Of a stretch of 64,000 bases of DNA, positions 18,089 to 26,138 are shown piece by piece. Source of the DNA: Exiguobacterium flavidum (lineage in GTDB: Bacteria > Bacillota > Bacilli > Exiguobacteriales > Exiguobacteriaceae); the NCBI RefSeq assembly GCF_003344535.1, contig NZ_QPKS01000007.1, forward strand, positions 1 through 64,000, in the 5' to 3' direction. Position 1 is the first letter of the stretch, and each line of letters begins with the position of its first letter. Under the pieces are notes generated by a model. The model was not told the origin of the DNA. It was given only the letters and a program-made list of their open reading frames with translations, and did not search any database. The position numbers and the translations under genes were made by a program.

Positions 18089-18139
18089 CGTCTCTCCCCC
18101 TTTTCCTTCTTCCCTCCGATTCCCTGTTTTGCGTCAAAC

Positions 18140-18170
18140 AAAAAGTGCCGCCCCGACTCGGAAACGACAC
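18140..18170 (-). terminator. Intrinsic terminator after the Nudix gene
   Basis: On the minus strand GTGTCG (rc of 18165-18170) pairs with CGGCAC (rc of 18145-18150), one pair being G-U, around an inner CCGA/CGGG stem, and TTTT follows. It lies 9 bases past the Nudix stop. Confidence 0.6.
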
Positions 18171-18178
18171 CCGATTGA

Positions 18179-18580
18179 TCATTTCGTTCCTTTGCGGCTG
18201 TAACGGTGAATCGTCTCGACATCCTCCGGATACATATGTACGAGTTCATCGAGTTTCGCGAGCTTCTTCCATGCCGCCTCGAGAATCTCACCGTCCGGGT
18301 CGGCGATGCCTGTCCGCGTTCCGGTCGGCGCGACCCGGAAGTAGTGTGTCTTGACGTCGAACCCTTCGCTGACCGCTTCCTTGACGAAGAGATGCTCGAC
18401 GATCTCGACGTCATAACCCGTCTCTTCCTTCACCTCGCGGACGCAAGCCCGTTCCGCCGTCTCGCCCGGTTCGATTCCGCCGGACGGCAACGCCCAGTGG
18501 TGGCCGCTCCCCCGGATCATCAGCACCTCATCTTCCTCATTGAAACAGAGCGCAGCCGCGCCATGCCATTCCTTCATCAT
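18179..18580 (-). CDS. Nudix hydrolase
   Basis: A 133-residue Nudix protein. The box GGIEPGETAERACVREVKEE...G fits GX5EX7REUXEEXGU exactly at about residues 34-56, so catalysis is expected. Nudix enzymes hydrolyse nucleoside diphosphates linked to another moiety; the substrate is not predictable here. The start overlaps the stop of the upstream MFS gene (ATGATG), indicating an operon in which the hydrolase may act on a compound handled by the transporter, though that link is only positional. Confidence 0.88.
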   Translation of the reverse strand: MMKEWHGAAALCFNEEDEVLMIRGSGHHWALPSGGIEPGETAERACVREVKEETGYDVEIVEHLFVKEAVSEGFDVKTHYFRVAPTGTRTGIADPDGEILEAAWKKLAKLDELVHMYPEDVETIHRYSRKGTK

Positions 18581-19809
18581 GCCGTCCCCCTTTGTTCCGC
18601 TCCTCCTGATTTTCGCACGACGAACGGGATCAGGAGGAGCGCAAGCACGCCTCCACCGATAGCGAGAGCCGCATAACTCGTCCCCGCGACGATCATCCCA
18701 GACAAGACACCGCCCGAGGCGCCGGACAAGGCGATCAACACGTCAGCCTGCCCTTGCGTCTTCGCCCGCGTCTCGGTCGTCGTCGCGTCGATCAGGATGG
18801 CCGTCCCGCTGATCAAGCCAAAGTTCCAGCCGATTCCGAGCAGGATCAACGCGGCGGCGATGCCGATCATCCCGTCGCCCGGCGCGAAGGCCGCGACGAG
18901 TCCCGAGGCGAACAGCGTTACACCGGCCGCGATCGCCATCTTCGTCCGGCCGAGCTTGTCGACGAGGACACCGGTGACGAGCGACGGCAGGTACATCGCT
19001 CCGATGTGGAGGCCGATCACCATCCCGACGTCTTCGAGCCCATGGCCGTGGTGACGCATATGGACCGGGGTCATCGTCATGACGGCGACCATGACGAGCT
19101 GCGTCATGACCATCAGGAAGGCGCCGGCGAAGACACCGCGCCGGTCGTGCGTCTCTTCCGGCTGGTCTTGCGCCGCCGTTTCCGCCTCCGCGTGCAGCCG
19201 TCTTGCGACGAGCAACGGATCCGGACGGAGCAATATGAGCAGGACGAGTCCTGCCGCAAGAAATGCGCCCGCTGCGAGCAGGAACGGACCGGCGAGCGCC
19301 GGAATGCCGATACGTGTCGCGACGTCCCCCATCACCCCGACGAGGTTCGGACCGAGTACCGCACCGAACGTCGTCATGACGAGCGCGATGCTGACGGCCG
19401 TCGCCCGTTTGTCCGGCAAGGCGAGGTCGGTCCCGGCGTACCGGGCCTGCAAGTTCGTCGCCGTCCCGGCACCATAGACGAGCAGGGAGACGAGCAGCAG
19501 CGGGATGTTGCCGATGACCGCGGCAAGGACGACGCCTAACGCGCCGATCCCGCCGGTCAGGAAGCCGGCAGCAAGTCCTGTCCTGCGGCCGAACCGCTGC
19601 GACAGACGGCCGACGACGAGCGCCGCTCCGGCTGAGCCAAACGTAAACAAGGCGACCGGAAGCCCGGCGAACCGGTCCGTCCCGAGCATCTCCTGCGCGA
19701 GGAGCGCCCCGACCGTCACGCCGGACGCAAGGCCCGCCCCGCCGAAGATCTGCGACAGGACGACGACGAAGAGCGTCCGCCGCTGGAGGCGTTCCCGGTC
19801 GATTTTCAT
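18577..19809 (-). CDS. MFS transporter
   Basis: About 410 residues with 12 predicted membrane helices. The inter-helix 2-3 loop G-R-L-S-Q-R-F-G-R-R-T is the conserved MFS motif A, and a second copy (GVLVDKLGRTKM) is in the C-terminal half. The arrangement resembles drug efflux MFS proteins of the YfmO/MdtG kind. The ATG at 19807-19809 is favoured because AAGGA lies 7 bases before it; seven upstream codons are possible. It sits 40 bases downstream of another MFS gene and overlaps the Nudix gene. Confidence 0.85.
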   Translation of the reverse strand: MKIDRERLQRRTLFVVVLSQIFGGAGLASGVTVGALLAQEMLGTDRFAGLPVALFTFGSAGAALVVGRLSQRFGRRTGLAAGFLTGGIGALGVVLAAVIGNIPLLLVSLLVYGAGTATNLQARYAGTDLALPDKRATAVSIALVMTTFGAVLGPNLVGVMGDVATRIGIPALAGPFLLAAGAFLAAGLVLLILLRPDPLLVARRLHAEAETAAQDQPEETHDRRGVFAGAFLMVMTQLVMVAVMTMTPVHMRHHGHGLEDVGMVIGLHIGAMYLPSLVTGVLVDKLGRTKMAIAAGVTLFASGLVAAFAPGDGMIGIAAALILLGIGWNFGLISGTAILIDATTTETRAKTQGQADVLIALSGASGGVLSGMIVAGTSYAALAIGGGVLALLLIPFVVRKSGGAEQRGTA

Positions 19810-19849
19810 TTCATGTTCCTTCATTATCATCTAGTAATTCCCCCATCAA

Positions 19850-21067
19850 TCATTTTCCAAGGTCGAGCGTCTCCTTCATCCGGACGAGTGCGATCACACC
19901 GGCGAGGAGCGGCAGGAACGCGACATAGCCGACGGCGCTCGCGACGTCGAGCGCGTCCGCGATGACCCCTGCGAGCAAGGCGCCGAACGCATAGCCGCTG
20001 TCGCGCCAGAACCGGTACGTCCCCATCGACGAGGCACGCCACTCCGGGTGTGCGACGTCGCTGATCGCCGCGATCAGCGTCGGGTAGACGAGCGCCGTCC
20101 CGATGCCGAGCAGGACCGCGCCGACCAGCCAGAGCGCATAGCCGTCGACGAGCAGGATCCACCAGAGCGCAAGCGCCTGCAGCACCATCCCGCTGACGAT
20201 CAGCTTCTTCCGCCCGATCCGGTCACTGTAACCGCCCGTGAACAGCTGGAAGAATCCCCAGGCGGCGGGATAGACGGCGACGAGGACGCCGATCTGGCCG
20301 ACCGTCAGCCCTTTCGAGGCGAAATAGATCGGGAACAGCCCCCACGCCATCCCGTCCTTCAAATTCGTCGCGAGTCCGGCGAAACTGAGGCTCGACAGCG
20401 TCTTGTCACTCCAGGTCGTCCGCCAGAAGACTTCCTTCGGCTTGACGCCTTCCTTCTCCTGCCCTTTCGCCTGAAGCGACAAGTGTTCGCCCGTGTCCTT
20501 GACGGCAAACGACAGCGCGAGGCCTAGCACGGCGATCCCGAGACCGAGATAGAACGGCTCCGGGCGCAGCGAATAGCTGCTCGCGACGTAACCCGAGACG
20601 AGCGCCATCAAGGCGACGCCGATGTAGCCGGCGAACTCGTTCAGTCCGACGGCGAGCCCCCGCTCCTTCGCGCTGGCGAGGTCGATCTTCATGTTGACCG
20701 TCATCGACCAGGTCAACGCTTGGTTGATCCCGAGCAGGACGTTCGCGAAGACGATCACCCACCATGCGTCCGCCGCAATCACGAGGACCGGGACGAACAG
20801 GCCGACGCCCCATCCGGCGAGCAGTACCTGCTTGCGGCCGAACCGGTCAGCGAGATTGCCGGCGACGAAGTTGATCAGCGCCTTCGAGAAGCCGAAGCTT
20901 GCGATGAACGAGAGCGCGGCACTCGTCGAGGCGATGCCGAAGCTCTCCTCGCCGAGGATCGGCAGGATTGTCCGTTCGAGCCCGACCATCGAACCGACGA
21001 ACAGGTTGATCAGGACGAGCAGAAAGAACTGCCGTCTGTTGTGTTTGATGCCAAGTACAGTAGTCAT
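19850..21067 (-). CDS. MFS transporter
   Basis: About 405 residues with 12 predicted membrane helices and the motif A loop GNLADRFGRKQVLLAG between helices 2 and 3, repeated as GGYSDRIGRKKL. It belongs to the general major facilitator superfamily; the substrate is unknown. The start at 21067 follows AAAGGAAG. It is the first gene of a leftward MFS-MFS-Nudix unit and is divergent from the doxX gene. It is not closely similar to the second MFS protein by eye, so this is not a recent tandem duplication. Confidence 0.85.
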   Translation of the reverse strand: MTTVLGIKHNRRQFFLLVLINLFVGSMVGLERTILPILGEESFGIASTSAALSFIASFGFSKALINFVAGNLADRFGRKQVLLAGWGVGLFVPVLVIAADAWWVIVFANVLLGINQALTWSMTVNMKIDLASAKERGLAVGLNEFAGYIGVALMALVSGYVASSYSLRPEPFYLGLGIAVLGLALSFAVKDTGEHLSLQAKGQEKEGVKPKEVFWRTTWSDKTLSSLSFAGLATNLKDGMAWGLFPIYFASKGLTVGQIGVLVAVYPAAWGFFQLFTGGYSDRIGRKKLIVSGMVLQALALWWILLVDGYALWLVGAVLLGIGTALVYPTLIAAISDVAHPEWRASSMGTYRFWRDSGYAFGALLAGVIADALDVASAVGYVAFLPLLAGVIALVRMKETLDLGK

Positions 21068-21155
21068 GTTCCGTCTTCCTTTCACTGGTTCATTCTGACT
21101 TTGAGCGTATCACGAAATACCCCCAAACGTATACAGAAGGGAGTTTGTGACGTTT

Positions 21156-21173
21156 TTGTGATTATCTTCACAA
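21156..21173. promoter_or_regulatory. Rex/FNR-type palindrome upstream of doxX
   Basis: TTGTGA-N6-TCACAA is a perfect 6+6 inverted repeat ending five bases before the doxX -35 box. The pattern fits both the Rex (NADH-sensing repressor) consensus TTGTGAAWWWWTTCACAA and the Bacillus Fnr box TGTGA-N6-TCACA. Either would tie doxX to redox or oxygen state. Confidence 0.55.
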
Positions 21174-21178
21174 ACGTA

Positions 21179-21207
21179 TTGCCACTTACAGGATCATCCA
21201 GTATGAT
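21179..21207 (+). promoter_or_regulatory. SigA-type promoter of doxX
   Basis: TTGCCA (21179-21184) and TATGAT (21202-21207) are separated by exactly 17 bases, predicting a start near 21214, about 50 bases before the doxX ATG. Confidence 0.6.
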
Positions 21208-21224
21208 AAGAGTGTAGAAAGTAA

Positions 21225-21238
21225 GTGAAATCATTCAC
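21225..21238. promoter_or_regulatory. Second Rex-like palindrome in the doxX leader
   Basis: GTGAA-ATCA-TTCAC is a perfect inverted repeat just downstream of the predicted transcription start, where a bound repressor would block elongation. With flanking bases (AGTGAAATCATTCACAA) it resembles half of a Rex operator more than an FNR site. Confidence 0.45.
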
Positions 21239-21263
21239 AAAATCATAAAAGGAGATGTTCACA

Positions 21264-21773
21264 ATGAACACGAAATGGTGGCAAGGACAAACAGCAAGCA
21301 TCATCTGGACGGCGCTTCGGGTCTGGCTCGGCGTCCAGTGGATTGAGGCAGGTTGGCACAAACTCGTCGACGGATTCGACGCGACAGGATTCCTGCACGG
21401 TGCAATCGGAAAAGCGACTGGCGAGTTCCCGGCAGTCCAAGGCTGGTACGCAGCATTCCTTGAAAACTTCGCGCTCCCGAACGTCGGCCTGTTCAACTTC
21501 CTCGTCCCCGTCGGTGAAGTGCTCGTCGGCCTCGGACTCATCTTCGGTCTTGCGACGGTCCCTGCACTCCTCGCCGGTATCCTGATGAACTGGAGCTTCC
21601 TCATGGCTGGTACCGTCAGCACGAACCCGATGCTCCTGATGGCAGCCGTCCTTCTCCTCTTCGTCGGCTACGGCGCTTACCGCTACGGCCTCGACCGCTA
21701 CGCGATCCCGTTCATCAAAGAACAGTGGAACAACCGCAACCGTAAGCACAACAGACCGGCACACGCACACTGA
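21264..21773 (+). CDS. DoxX/DoxD family membrane protein
   Basis: A 169-residue protein with four predicted membrane helices (about 10-30, 70-90, 92-112 and 115-135) and the DoxX-family N-terminus with the conserved LRVWLGVQWIEAGWHKL segment. In archaea DoxD is the membrane subunit of thiosulfate:quinone oxidoreductase; in bacteria DoxX proteins are tied to redox and thiol stress. The C-terminus is basic and His-rich (KHNRPAHAH). AAAGGAGATG precedes the ATG. It is controlled by a clear promoter with two redox-type palindromes and sits one gene from a TsdA-like cytochrome. Confidence 0.85.
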   Translation: MNTKWWQGQTASIIWTALRVWLGVQWIEAGWHKLVDGFDATGFLHGAIGKATGEFPAVQGWYAAFLENFALPNVGLFNFLVPVGEVLVGLGLIFGLATVPALLAGILMNWSFLMAGTVSTNPMLLMAAVLLLFVGYGAYRYGLDRYAIPFIKEQWNNRNRKHNRPAHAH

Positions 21774-21781
21774 CATACGCA

Positions 21782-21818
21782 AGCACGGCCGCCCATCCCC
21801 CGGGCGGCCGTGCTTTTT
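21782..21818 (+). terminator. Bidirectional intrinsic terminator (doxX / lysR)
   Basis: Perfect 13-base arms AGCACGGCCGCCC (21782-21794) and GGGCGGCCGTGCT (21802-21814) are followed by TTTTT. It lies between convergent doxX and the LysR gene and can serve both. Confidence 0.9.
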
Positions 21819-21823
21819 CGTGT

Positions 21824-22666
21824 TCACGTCTGAAGGTCGATCCACTTCGCGGCGAGCGGGGACGGTTCGCCGTCGCGCCAGACGAACTGGAACGTCCGCC
21901 GGTACCGTTCGTCCGCTTGCCGGACTGGAATACGCCCGTCCTTGATCAGATCCGAAACGAGCCGTTCCGACAGCATGGCGACGCCGATCCCCTGTTCGAC
22001 GAGCTCCTTGACGAGGTGGTTCGAATGCGCCGTCAAGACGCGCTTCGGTTTGATGTCGTTCGCAACAAGCCACGCCTCCGCGACTTCGCGCGAAGCGGAC
22101 CCCTCCTCCCGTAAAATCCATGTCGCGTCACCCGGCTCGCCCACTCCGGCGACGACGAGCTGGTCGGTCAGGAACGCCCGCGTCTTGAGATGCGGCGAAC
22201 TGACCGACCCCTCGATCATCCCGAGGTCGAGTTCGAAGTCGAGCAGCGCCTCCTCGACCTGTTCCTGATTGAGGATGCGCGCGTCGATCGTCGCGTCCGG
22301 ATAGGCGGTCAGGAACTTGGCGAGCATCCCGCCAAGGAGTGCCTCGTGGATCGTATGCGTCGCACCGATCCGGAGCGTCCCCCGCGTCTGCTCCGTCAAG
22401 AGGTCAAGTTCCTGATGCATCTGTTCGACGAGCTGCAGCATCTCCTTCGCCCGTTTGTAGACGAGCTTGCCGGCCGGCGTGACATGGACACCGCGCCGGA
22501 ACGTCGAGCGCTCGATCAAGGACGTCTTGAAGTCCTCCTCGAGCCGCTTGAGGTGGATGCTGACAGTCGGTTGCGAGATGTGGAGTTTCTCGGCCGCTTC
22601 CGTGAAGTGATTCGTGTCGACCAGTGTGATGAATGTCTGAAGTTCTTCTAGACGCATCCTGTTCAT
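21824..22666 (-). CDS. LysR family transcriptional regulator
   Basis: A 280-residue LysR-type regulator. The winged HTH occupies residues 4-65 (FTEAAEKLHISQPTVSIHLKRLE) and the effector-binding domain about 90-278. The binding domain is somewhat short at the C-terminus. It is divergent from the dihaem cytochrome gene with 182 bases between starts, so it probably controls the cytochrome and perhaps doxX, as LysR regulators commonly act on a divergent neighbour. The first ATG follows AGGAGG closely (4 bases); the ATG three codons on is an alternative. Confidence 0.9.
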   Translation of the reverse strand: MNRMRLEELQTFITLVDTNHFTEAAEKLHISQPTVSIHLKRLEEDFKTSLIERSTFRRGVHVTPAGKLVYKRAKEMLQLVEQMHQELDLLTEQTRGTLRIGATHTIHEALLGGMLAKFLTAYPDATIDARILNQEQVEEALLDFELDLGMIEGSVSSPHLKTRAFLTDQLVVAGVGEPGDATWILREEGSASREVAEAWLVANDIKPKRVLTAHSNHLVKELVEQGIGVAMLSERLVSDLIKDGRIPVRQADERYRRTFQFVWRDGEPSPLAAKWIDLQT

Positions 22667-22848
22667 TCCCCCTCCTACTTTTCTCTCATAGTAGCTGAAA
22701 TCTCTCGTGTTTTCTAAACAAAAAGCCCTACTCGATTAAGAATCATAATGAAGATGATTGAAAAGGGGCATGTTTGGAGAAAAATCCCAAGTGTTACAAT
22801 CGCCTTAGAGTAATTCACACATTTTTCACATTTAGGGGGAGGAATCAC

Positions 22849-23706
22849 GTGTACAACTACAAATGGGTCTTCATCACGGCATTCGTGCTGATCGTCAGCA
22901 TCCTTGCGTGGACGAAACTGGCTGCTCCGCCTGAAGGTTCAGCGATCGGACCTGCCAAGGCACCTAGTCTCAACGAGGTGGATGCCGAACCGAACGCTGC
23001 ACAGATCAAACAGGGACGCAACTACATCAATTCGACGAGCCGACTGTTGCCGGCACATACCGGCAATACGATGTCCTGTGCAAGCTGCCACGCGACCGGT
23101 GCTGTCGGCGGATCGCTCGACCTCGTCGGGGTGACGAAGGAATATCCGCAATACAACAAACGGGCCGGCAAGGTCGTCTCGATCGAGGAGCGGATCAACG
23201 GCTGTTTCAAACGCAGCATGAACGGCGAACCGCTCGACCTCGACGGTGAGGAGATGCAGGCGATGGTCTCCTATCTCGACTATATCTCGAAAGATACGCC
23301 TGACGGGATCAAGGGGCGACCTTGGACCGAAATCGCGCTCGAAGGCGAGATGCCGGAGCCTGATCTGTCGAACGGCAAGCAGGTGTATGAAAACTCCTGC
23401 ATCGCCTGTCACGGAACGGATCAGGCCGAGCAATACGGGCTCGCCGTCTTCGGAGAGAACTCCTACAATGACGGTGCCGGGATGAATCGTCTCCGGACGA
23501 CGGCGGGCTTCATCCAGAATTACATGCCGAAAGAGACGATGGGTGGCGTCCAGCCGGGCGGTTTGAGCCGTCAGGAGGCGGTCGACGTCGCGGCCTATAT
23601 CAATTCGAAGGGACGTCCGGTCATGAAAGGCAAGGAGAACGACTATCCGAACGGAGATCCGCCGGACGACCTCGCCTACCCGATCAATTCGACTTCGAAG
23701 AAATGA
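22849..23706 (+). CDS. Membrane-anchored dihaem cytochrome c, thiosulfate dehydrogenase (TsdA)-like
   Basis: A 285-residue exported c-type cytochrome. An N-terminal membrane anchor (about 6-22) is followed by two haem sites, CASCH (77-81) and CIACH (184-188). Between them, INGCFKRSMNG with Cys119 resembles the TsdA segment that provides the unusual cysteine axial ligand of haem 1; Met226 (NYMPKE) could ligate haem 2. TsdA oxidises thiosulfate to tetrathionate or the reverse. The start is a GTG at 22849 behind GGGGGAGGA; the ORF is open further but lacks a ribosome site there. The anchor would place the haems outside the cell membrane, as in Gram-positive cytochromes. Confidence 0.82.
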   Translation: MYNYKWVFITAFVLIVSILAWTKLAAPPEGSAIGPAKAPSLNEVDAEPNAAQIKQGRNYINSTSRLLPAHTGNTMSCASCHATGAVGGSLDLVGVTKEYPQYNKRAGKVVSIEERINGCFKRSMNGEPLDLDGEEMQAMVSYLDYISKDTPDGIKGRPWTEIALEGEMPEPDLSNGKQVYENSCIACHGTDQAEQYGLAVFGENSYNDGAGMNRLRTTAGFIQNYMPKETMGGVQPGGLSRQEAVDVAAYINSKGRPVMKGKENDYPNGDPPDDLAYPINSTSKK

Positions 23707-23710
23707 ACAC

Positions 23711-23744
23711 AGGGCCGCCCGTCACTCGACCGGGCGGCCCTTTT
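23711..23744 (+). terminator. Intrinsic terminator of the cytochrome gene
   Basis: GGGCCGCCCG (23712-23721) and CGGGCGGCCC (23731-23740) pair perfectly and TTTT follows. It overlaps the 3' end of the convergent P-loop gene. Confidence 0.85.
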
Positions 23745-24231
23745 CGTCCTCGAACGGCTCCGTGCCATCGAAATCACGTACCTTCTCCGCATACGGGAGC
23801 AGCTGCTTGCGCAGCTCGGCGTAATGGATCGTTTCATAGTCACGGCTCCAACGGAACATCTTGCGCAGCATGCTAACGGTCGGACGGTAGTTTGCCTGCT
23901 CCACGCCTGCGACTTGCTTGAGGAAACGCAGGACGATCCGGCGGCGCCTCGTTTTCTCAGGCAGCGTCATCACGAGAATGCGGTCGGCGCGCGCGAAGCA
24001 CACTTCTGTCCAGCCGATATGCGTTCCTTCGATGACCCAGCTCTCCTCGCTCGTCATACGTTCGAGCAGGGCGTCCCGTTCTTCCTCGCTTCGGCGTCTG
24101 TCGCCGCCCGCCTGTCTCTCCCAGACGATGTTGTCGATTTCCGTATGCTTGACGCCCATTTCTTTACTCAGGCGTCGCGCGAGCGTCGTCTTGCCGCTGC
24201 CGACCGGACCGACGATATGGATTCGCTTCAT
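23722..24231 (-). CDS. P-loop NTPase of the adenylate kinase-like / topology modulation type
   Basis: A 169-residue small kinase-like protein. It has a Walker A, GPVGSGKTT, at 8-16, a DNIVW segment at about 32 as in the FlaR/YqaC-type so-called topology modulation proteins, and a basic LID-like R-R-R-R-I-V-L-R-F stretch. The substrate is unknown; a nucleotide or small-molecule kinase is likely. The ATG at 24229-24231 follows AAGGGGGA, so 41 upstream codons, which overlap the exonuclease terminator, are dropped. Confidence 0.78.
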   Translation of the reverse strand: MKRIHIVGPVGSGKTTLARRLSKEMGVKHTEIDNIVWERQAGGDRRRSEEERDALLERMTSEESWVIEGTHIGWTEVCFARADRILVMTLPEKTRRRRIVLRFLKQVAGVEQANYRPTVSMLRKMFRWSRDYETIHYAELRKQLLPYAEKVRDFDGTEPFEDEKGRPVE

Positions 24232-24247
24232 GCTTGTTCCCCCTTCC

Positions 24248-24272
24248 AAAAAAGACGTGCTCTCGGCACGCC
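24248..24272 (-). terminator. Intrinsic terminator of the exonuclease gene
   Basis: On the minus strand GCGTGC and GCACGT flank a CGAGA loop and are followed by CTTTTTT. It lies immediately after the exonuclease stop. Confidence 0.7.
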
Positions 24273-24878
24273 TCACTTCAAATAGCTGTAATCCATCCCG
24301 CGCAGGTAACCCGGTCTGAGCCCAAGCTTCAGGTTCAGTTCGTCGATGTTCCATGTCCTCGTCTGGCGCAGCATGTCGAGCAGCAGCTCGGCCGCGACGC
24401 GCGCGTCGTCCGCCGCGTCATGGTGTTTGAGCGTGATGCCGAGGTGGTCCGCGAGCGTGTTCAGCTTATGGTTCGGCAGGAACGGATAGACCTTGCGCGC
24501 GAGTTTCAGCGTACAGCTGAACGTGAAGTGCGGGAAGTCGTCGAGCCCGTACTTCGCGAGCGCGCCCTTGAGCGCCCCGACGTCGAAGCTCGCGTTGTGG
24601 GCGACGACATGATCAGCGCCGCGGATCAGCTCGTGGATTTCGTACATGTCGAGCATCTCAGGCAGCGTCGGAGCGTTCGCGACGTCGGACGAGCGGATGC
24701 CGTGGACTTTGATGTTCCAGCCCGAGAATCGGTCCTCCGGATTGATCAGCACCTGGTCGACATGGGTGATCTTGCCGCTCTCGACGATCGCCCAGCCGAA
24801 GGCGCAGATGCTCGCGCTCGACTGGTTCGCCGTCTCGAAGTCCATCACGAACGTATAGGGGTGTGTCGGTCGGTACAT
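24273..24878 (-). CDS. 3'-5' exonuclease, DEDDh (DnaQ-like)
   Basis: A 201-residue exonuclease of the DnaQ/RNase T superfamily. The four acidic residues and the histidine are visible: DFET at 13-16, HNASFD near 94-99 and HHDAADDA near 152-159. These enzymes remove 3' nucleotides with two metal ions; stand-alone forms in Bacillota are poorly characterised, perhaps acting in DNA repair or in RNA turnover. A conserved N-terminal F-V-M-D-F-E-T suggests a complete protein. It is a single gene with its own terminator. Confidence 0.87.
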   Translation of the reverse strand: MYRPTHPYTFVMDFETANQSSASICAFGWAIVESGKITHVDQVLINPEDRFSGWNIKVHGIRSSDVANAPTLPEMLDMYEIHELIRGADHVVAHNASFDVGALKGALAKYGLDDFPHFTFSCTLKLARKVYPFLPNHKLNTLADHLGITLKHHDAADDARVAAELLLDMLRQTRTWNIDELNLKLGLRPGYLRGMDYSYLK

Positions 24879-25051
24879 GGTTTCAGCCTCCTCTTTCTCT
24901 GTCCCTAAGTCTAATCGTTTTCTTCCCGAATTTCACGCATTCGCCACGCTTGAAAAAGAGGGTTTCCCCTTCCGTTTCTCGAAAAGAGGGGAAGGACAGA
25001 CCATTTGACGTCCCGTTTCTCAAGAGATCGACAATCGAAGGAGGAGTTTTT

Positions 25052-25828
25052 ATGTTCCACCGCCGAAAGACGTATAAGATCCGACCTGAACGCTTAGCTG
25101 AATTCACCGAGTTCTTCCATACGTATCTCTACCCGAACCAGGTCTCCCACGGCGCCCGGCTCGTCGGACGCTGGGTGACGGAGGCACAGGACGAGGTCAT
25201 CGCCATCTGGGAATACCGAGACCGCGAGCACTATGAGCAGGTCGAACGGGACTATCGCTCGAGCGCGCTCCGGCGCGAGGCGATGAAGAAACGGGCACGG
25301 ATGGGCAAGGACCTCTACATCAGCTCGTCCGAGGACTTTTTGACGGCGACCGGCGTCTATGCGCCGCCGCGCGCGATCGTCACCGTGACGGGGTACATCA
25401 CGAACGACAAGGGCGAGGTGTTGCTCGTCAAGAACCTGCACCGTGGCGACACATACGAGATGCCTGGCGGACAGGTCGAGGAGCACGAGTCGATCATCGA
25501 CGCCATCCACCGCGAGGTCAAGGAGGAGACGGGGATCGAGATCAAGATCACCGGCATCACCGGTCTCTATCAGAACGTCTCGACCCACATACTGTGCGTC
25601 GCCTTCCGCGGCGAGTATGTCTCGGGCGAGCTCAGCCCGCAAGAAGGCGAGACGACGGAAGTCGCCTTCCTCCCGGTCACGCGCGACAACGCGGGCGACT
25701 ACTTGAAGCGTGAACACTTCAAGATCCGCCTCATCGACGCGATCGACCCGGTCTACCTGCCGTTCGCCGCCTTCAAGGTACGACCATATGAACTGCTCGC
25801 ACGTTTCGAAGCGCCTTCGAAAGTTTGA
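25052..25828 (+). CDS. NIPSNAP-like domain fused to Nudix hydrolase
   Basis: A 258-residue two-domain protein. The N-terminal 100 residues resemble NIPSNAP, a dimeric alpha/beta barrel (YKIRPERLAEFTEFFHTYLYP, then WEYRDREHYEQV). The C-terminal part is a Nudix hydrolase with the box GGQVEEHESIIDAIHREVKE..ETG at about 145-168. The fusion is read directly from one uninterrupted frame. The ATG at 25052 lies behind AAGGAGGAG, so the 63 open upstream codons are excluded. The substrate is unknown. A small membrane protein gene follows 17 bases later. Confidence 0.82.
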   Translation: MFHRRKTYKIRPERLAEFTEFFHTYLYPNQVSHGARLVGRWVTEAQDEVIAIWEYRDREHYEQVERDYRSSALRREAMKKRARMGKDLYISSSEDFLTATGVYAPPRAIVTVTGYITNDKGEVLLVKNLHRGDTYEMPGGQVEEHESIIDAIHREVKEETGIEIKITGITGLYQNVSTHILCVAFRGEYVSGELSPQEGETTEVAFLPVTRDNAGDYLKREHFKIRLIDAIDPVYLPFAAFKVRPYELLARFEAPSKV

Positions 25829-25845
25829 GCCGAAAGGAGCTTCCC

Positions 25846-26025
25846 ATGTTCCGCTACGTCGGATTCTTCACCTTCCTCTTCCTGCTCGCGACGATCGCGA
25901 CGCAGATGATCGGTGTCCCGCTGCGCGAGACATGGCTCGATATCCTGCTCGTCGCCTTCATGGCGGTCGGCCTGCTCTGGCTCGTCGATGCCGTGTATGA
26001 CGACAAGGAACGGAAGGAACGCTGA
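25846..26025 (+). CDS. Small two-helix membrane protein
   Basis: A 59-residue protein with two predicted membrane helices (about 5-22 and 28-48) and a charged tail (YDDKERKER). AAAGGAG precedes its ATG. It lies 17 bases after the NIPSNAP-Nudix gene and is probably co-transcribed. No family was recognised. Confidence 0.6.
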   Translation: MFRYVGFFTFLFLLATIATQMIGVPLRETWLDILLVAFMAVGLLWLVDAVYDDKERKER

Positions 26026-26072
26026 ACGAATGTCCTGCTCTTTTCGAAGGGCAGGATTTTTTTACGCCTCAC

Positions 26073-26101
26073 TTGAATACGAACAAAAGTTCGTGTATAA
26101 T
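26073..26101 (+). promoter_or_regulatory. Promoter with a LexA (SOS) box in the spacer
   Basis: TTGAAT (26073-26078) and TATAAT (26096-26101) are 17 bases apart. The spacer contains ACGAAC-AAAA-GTTCGT (26079-26094), a perfect inverted repeat matching the Bacillus LexA/DinR core CGAAC-N4-GTTCG. LexA bound there would cover the promoter completely. The VOC gene starts 38 bases downstream of the -10. Confidence 0.8.
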
Positions 26102-26138
26102 AAAGATATCGTTCCCCATTCTGAAAGGAGTGTTCCCC

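Noticed and set aside
18577-21067. Recent tandem duplication of the two MFS genes
   Set aside because: The proteins share only general MFS motifs; N-termini and loops differ throughout.
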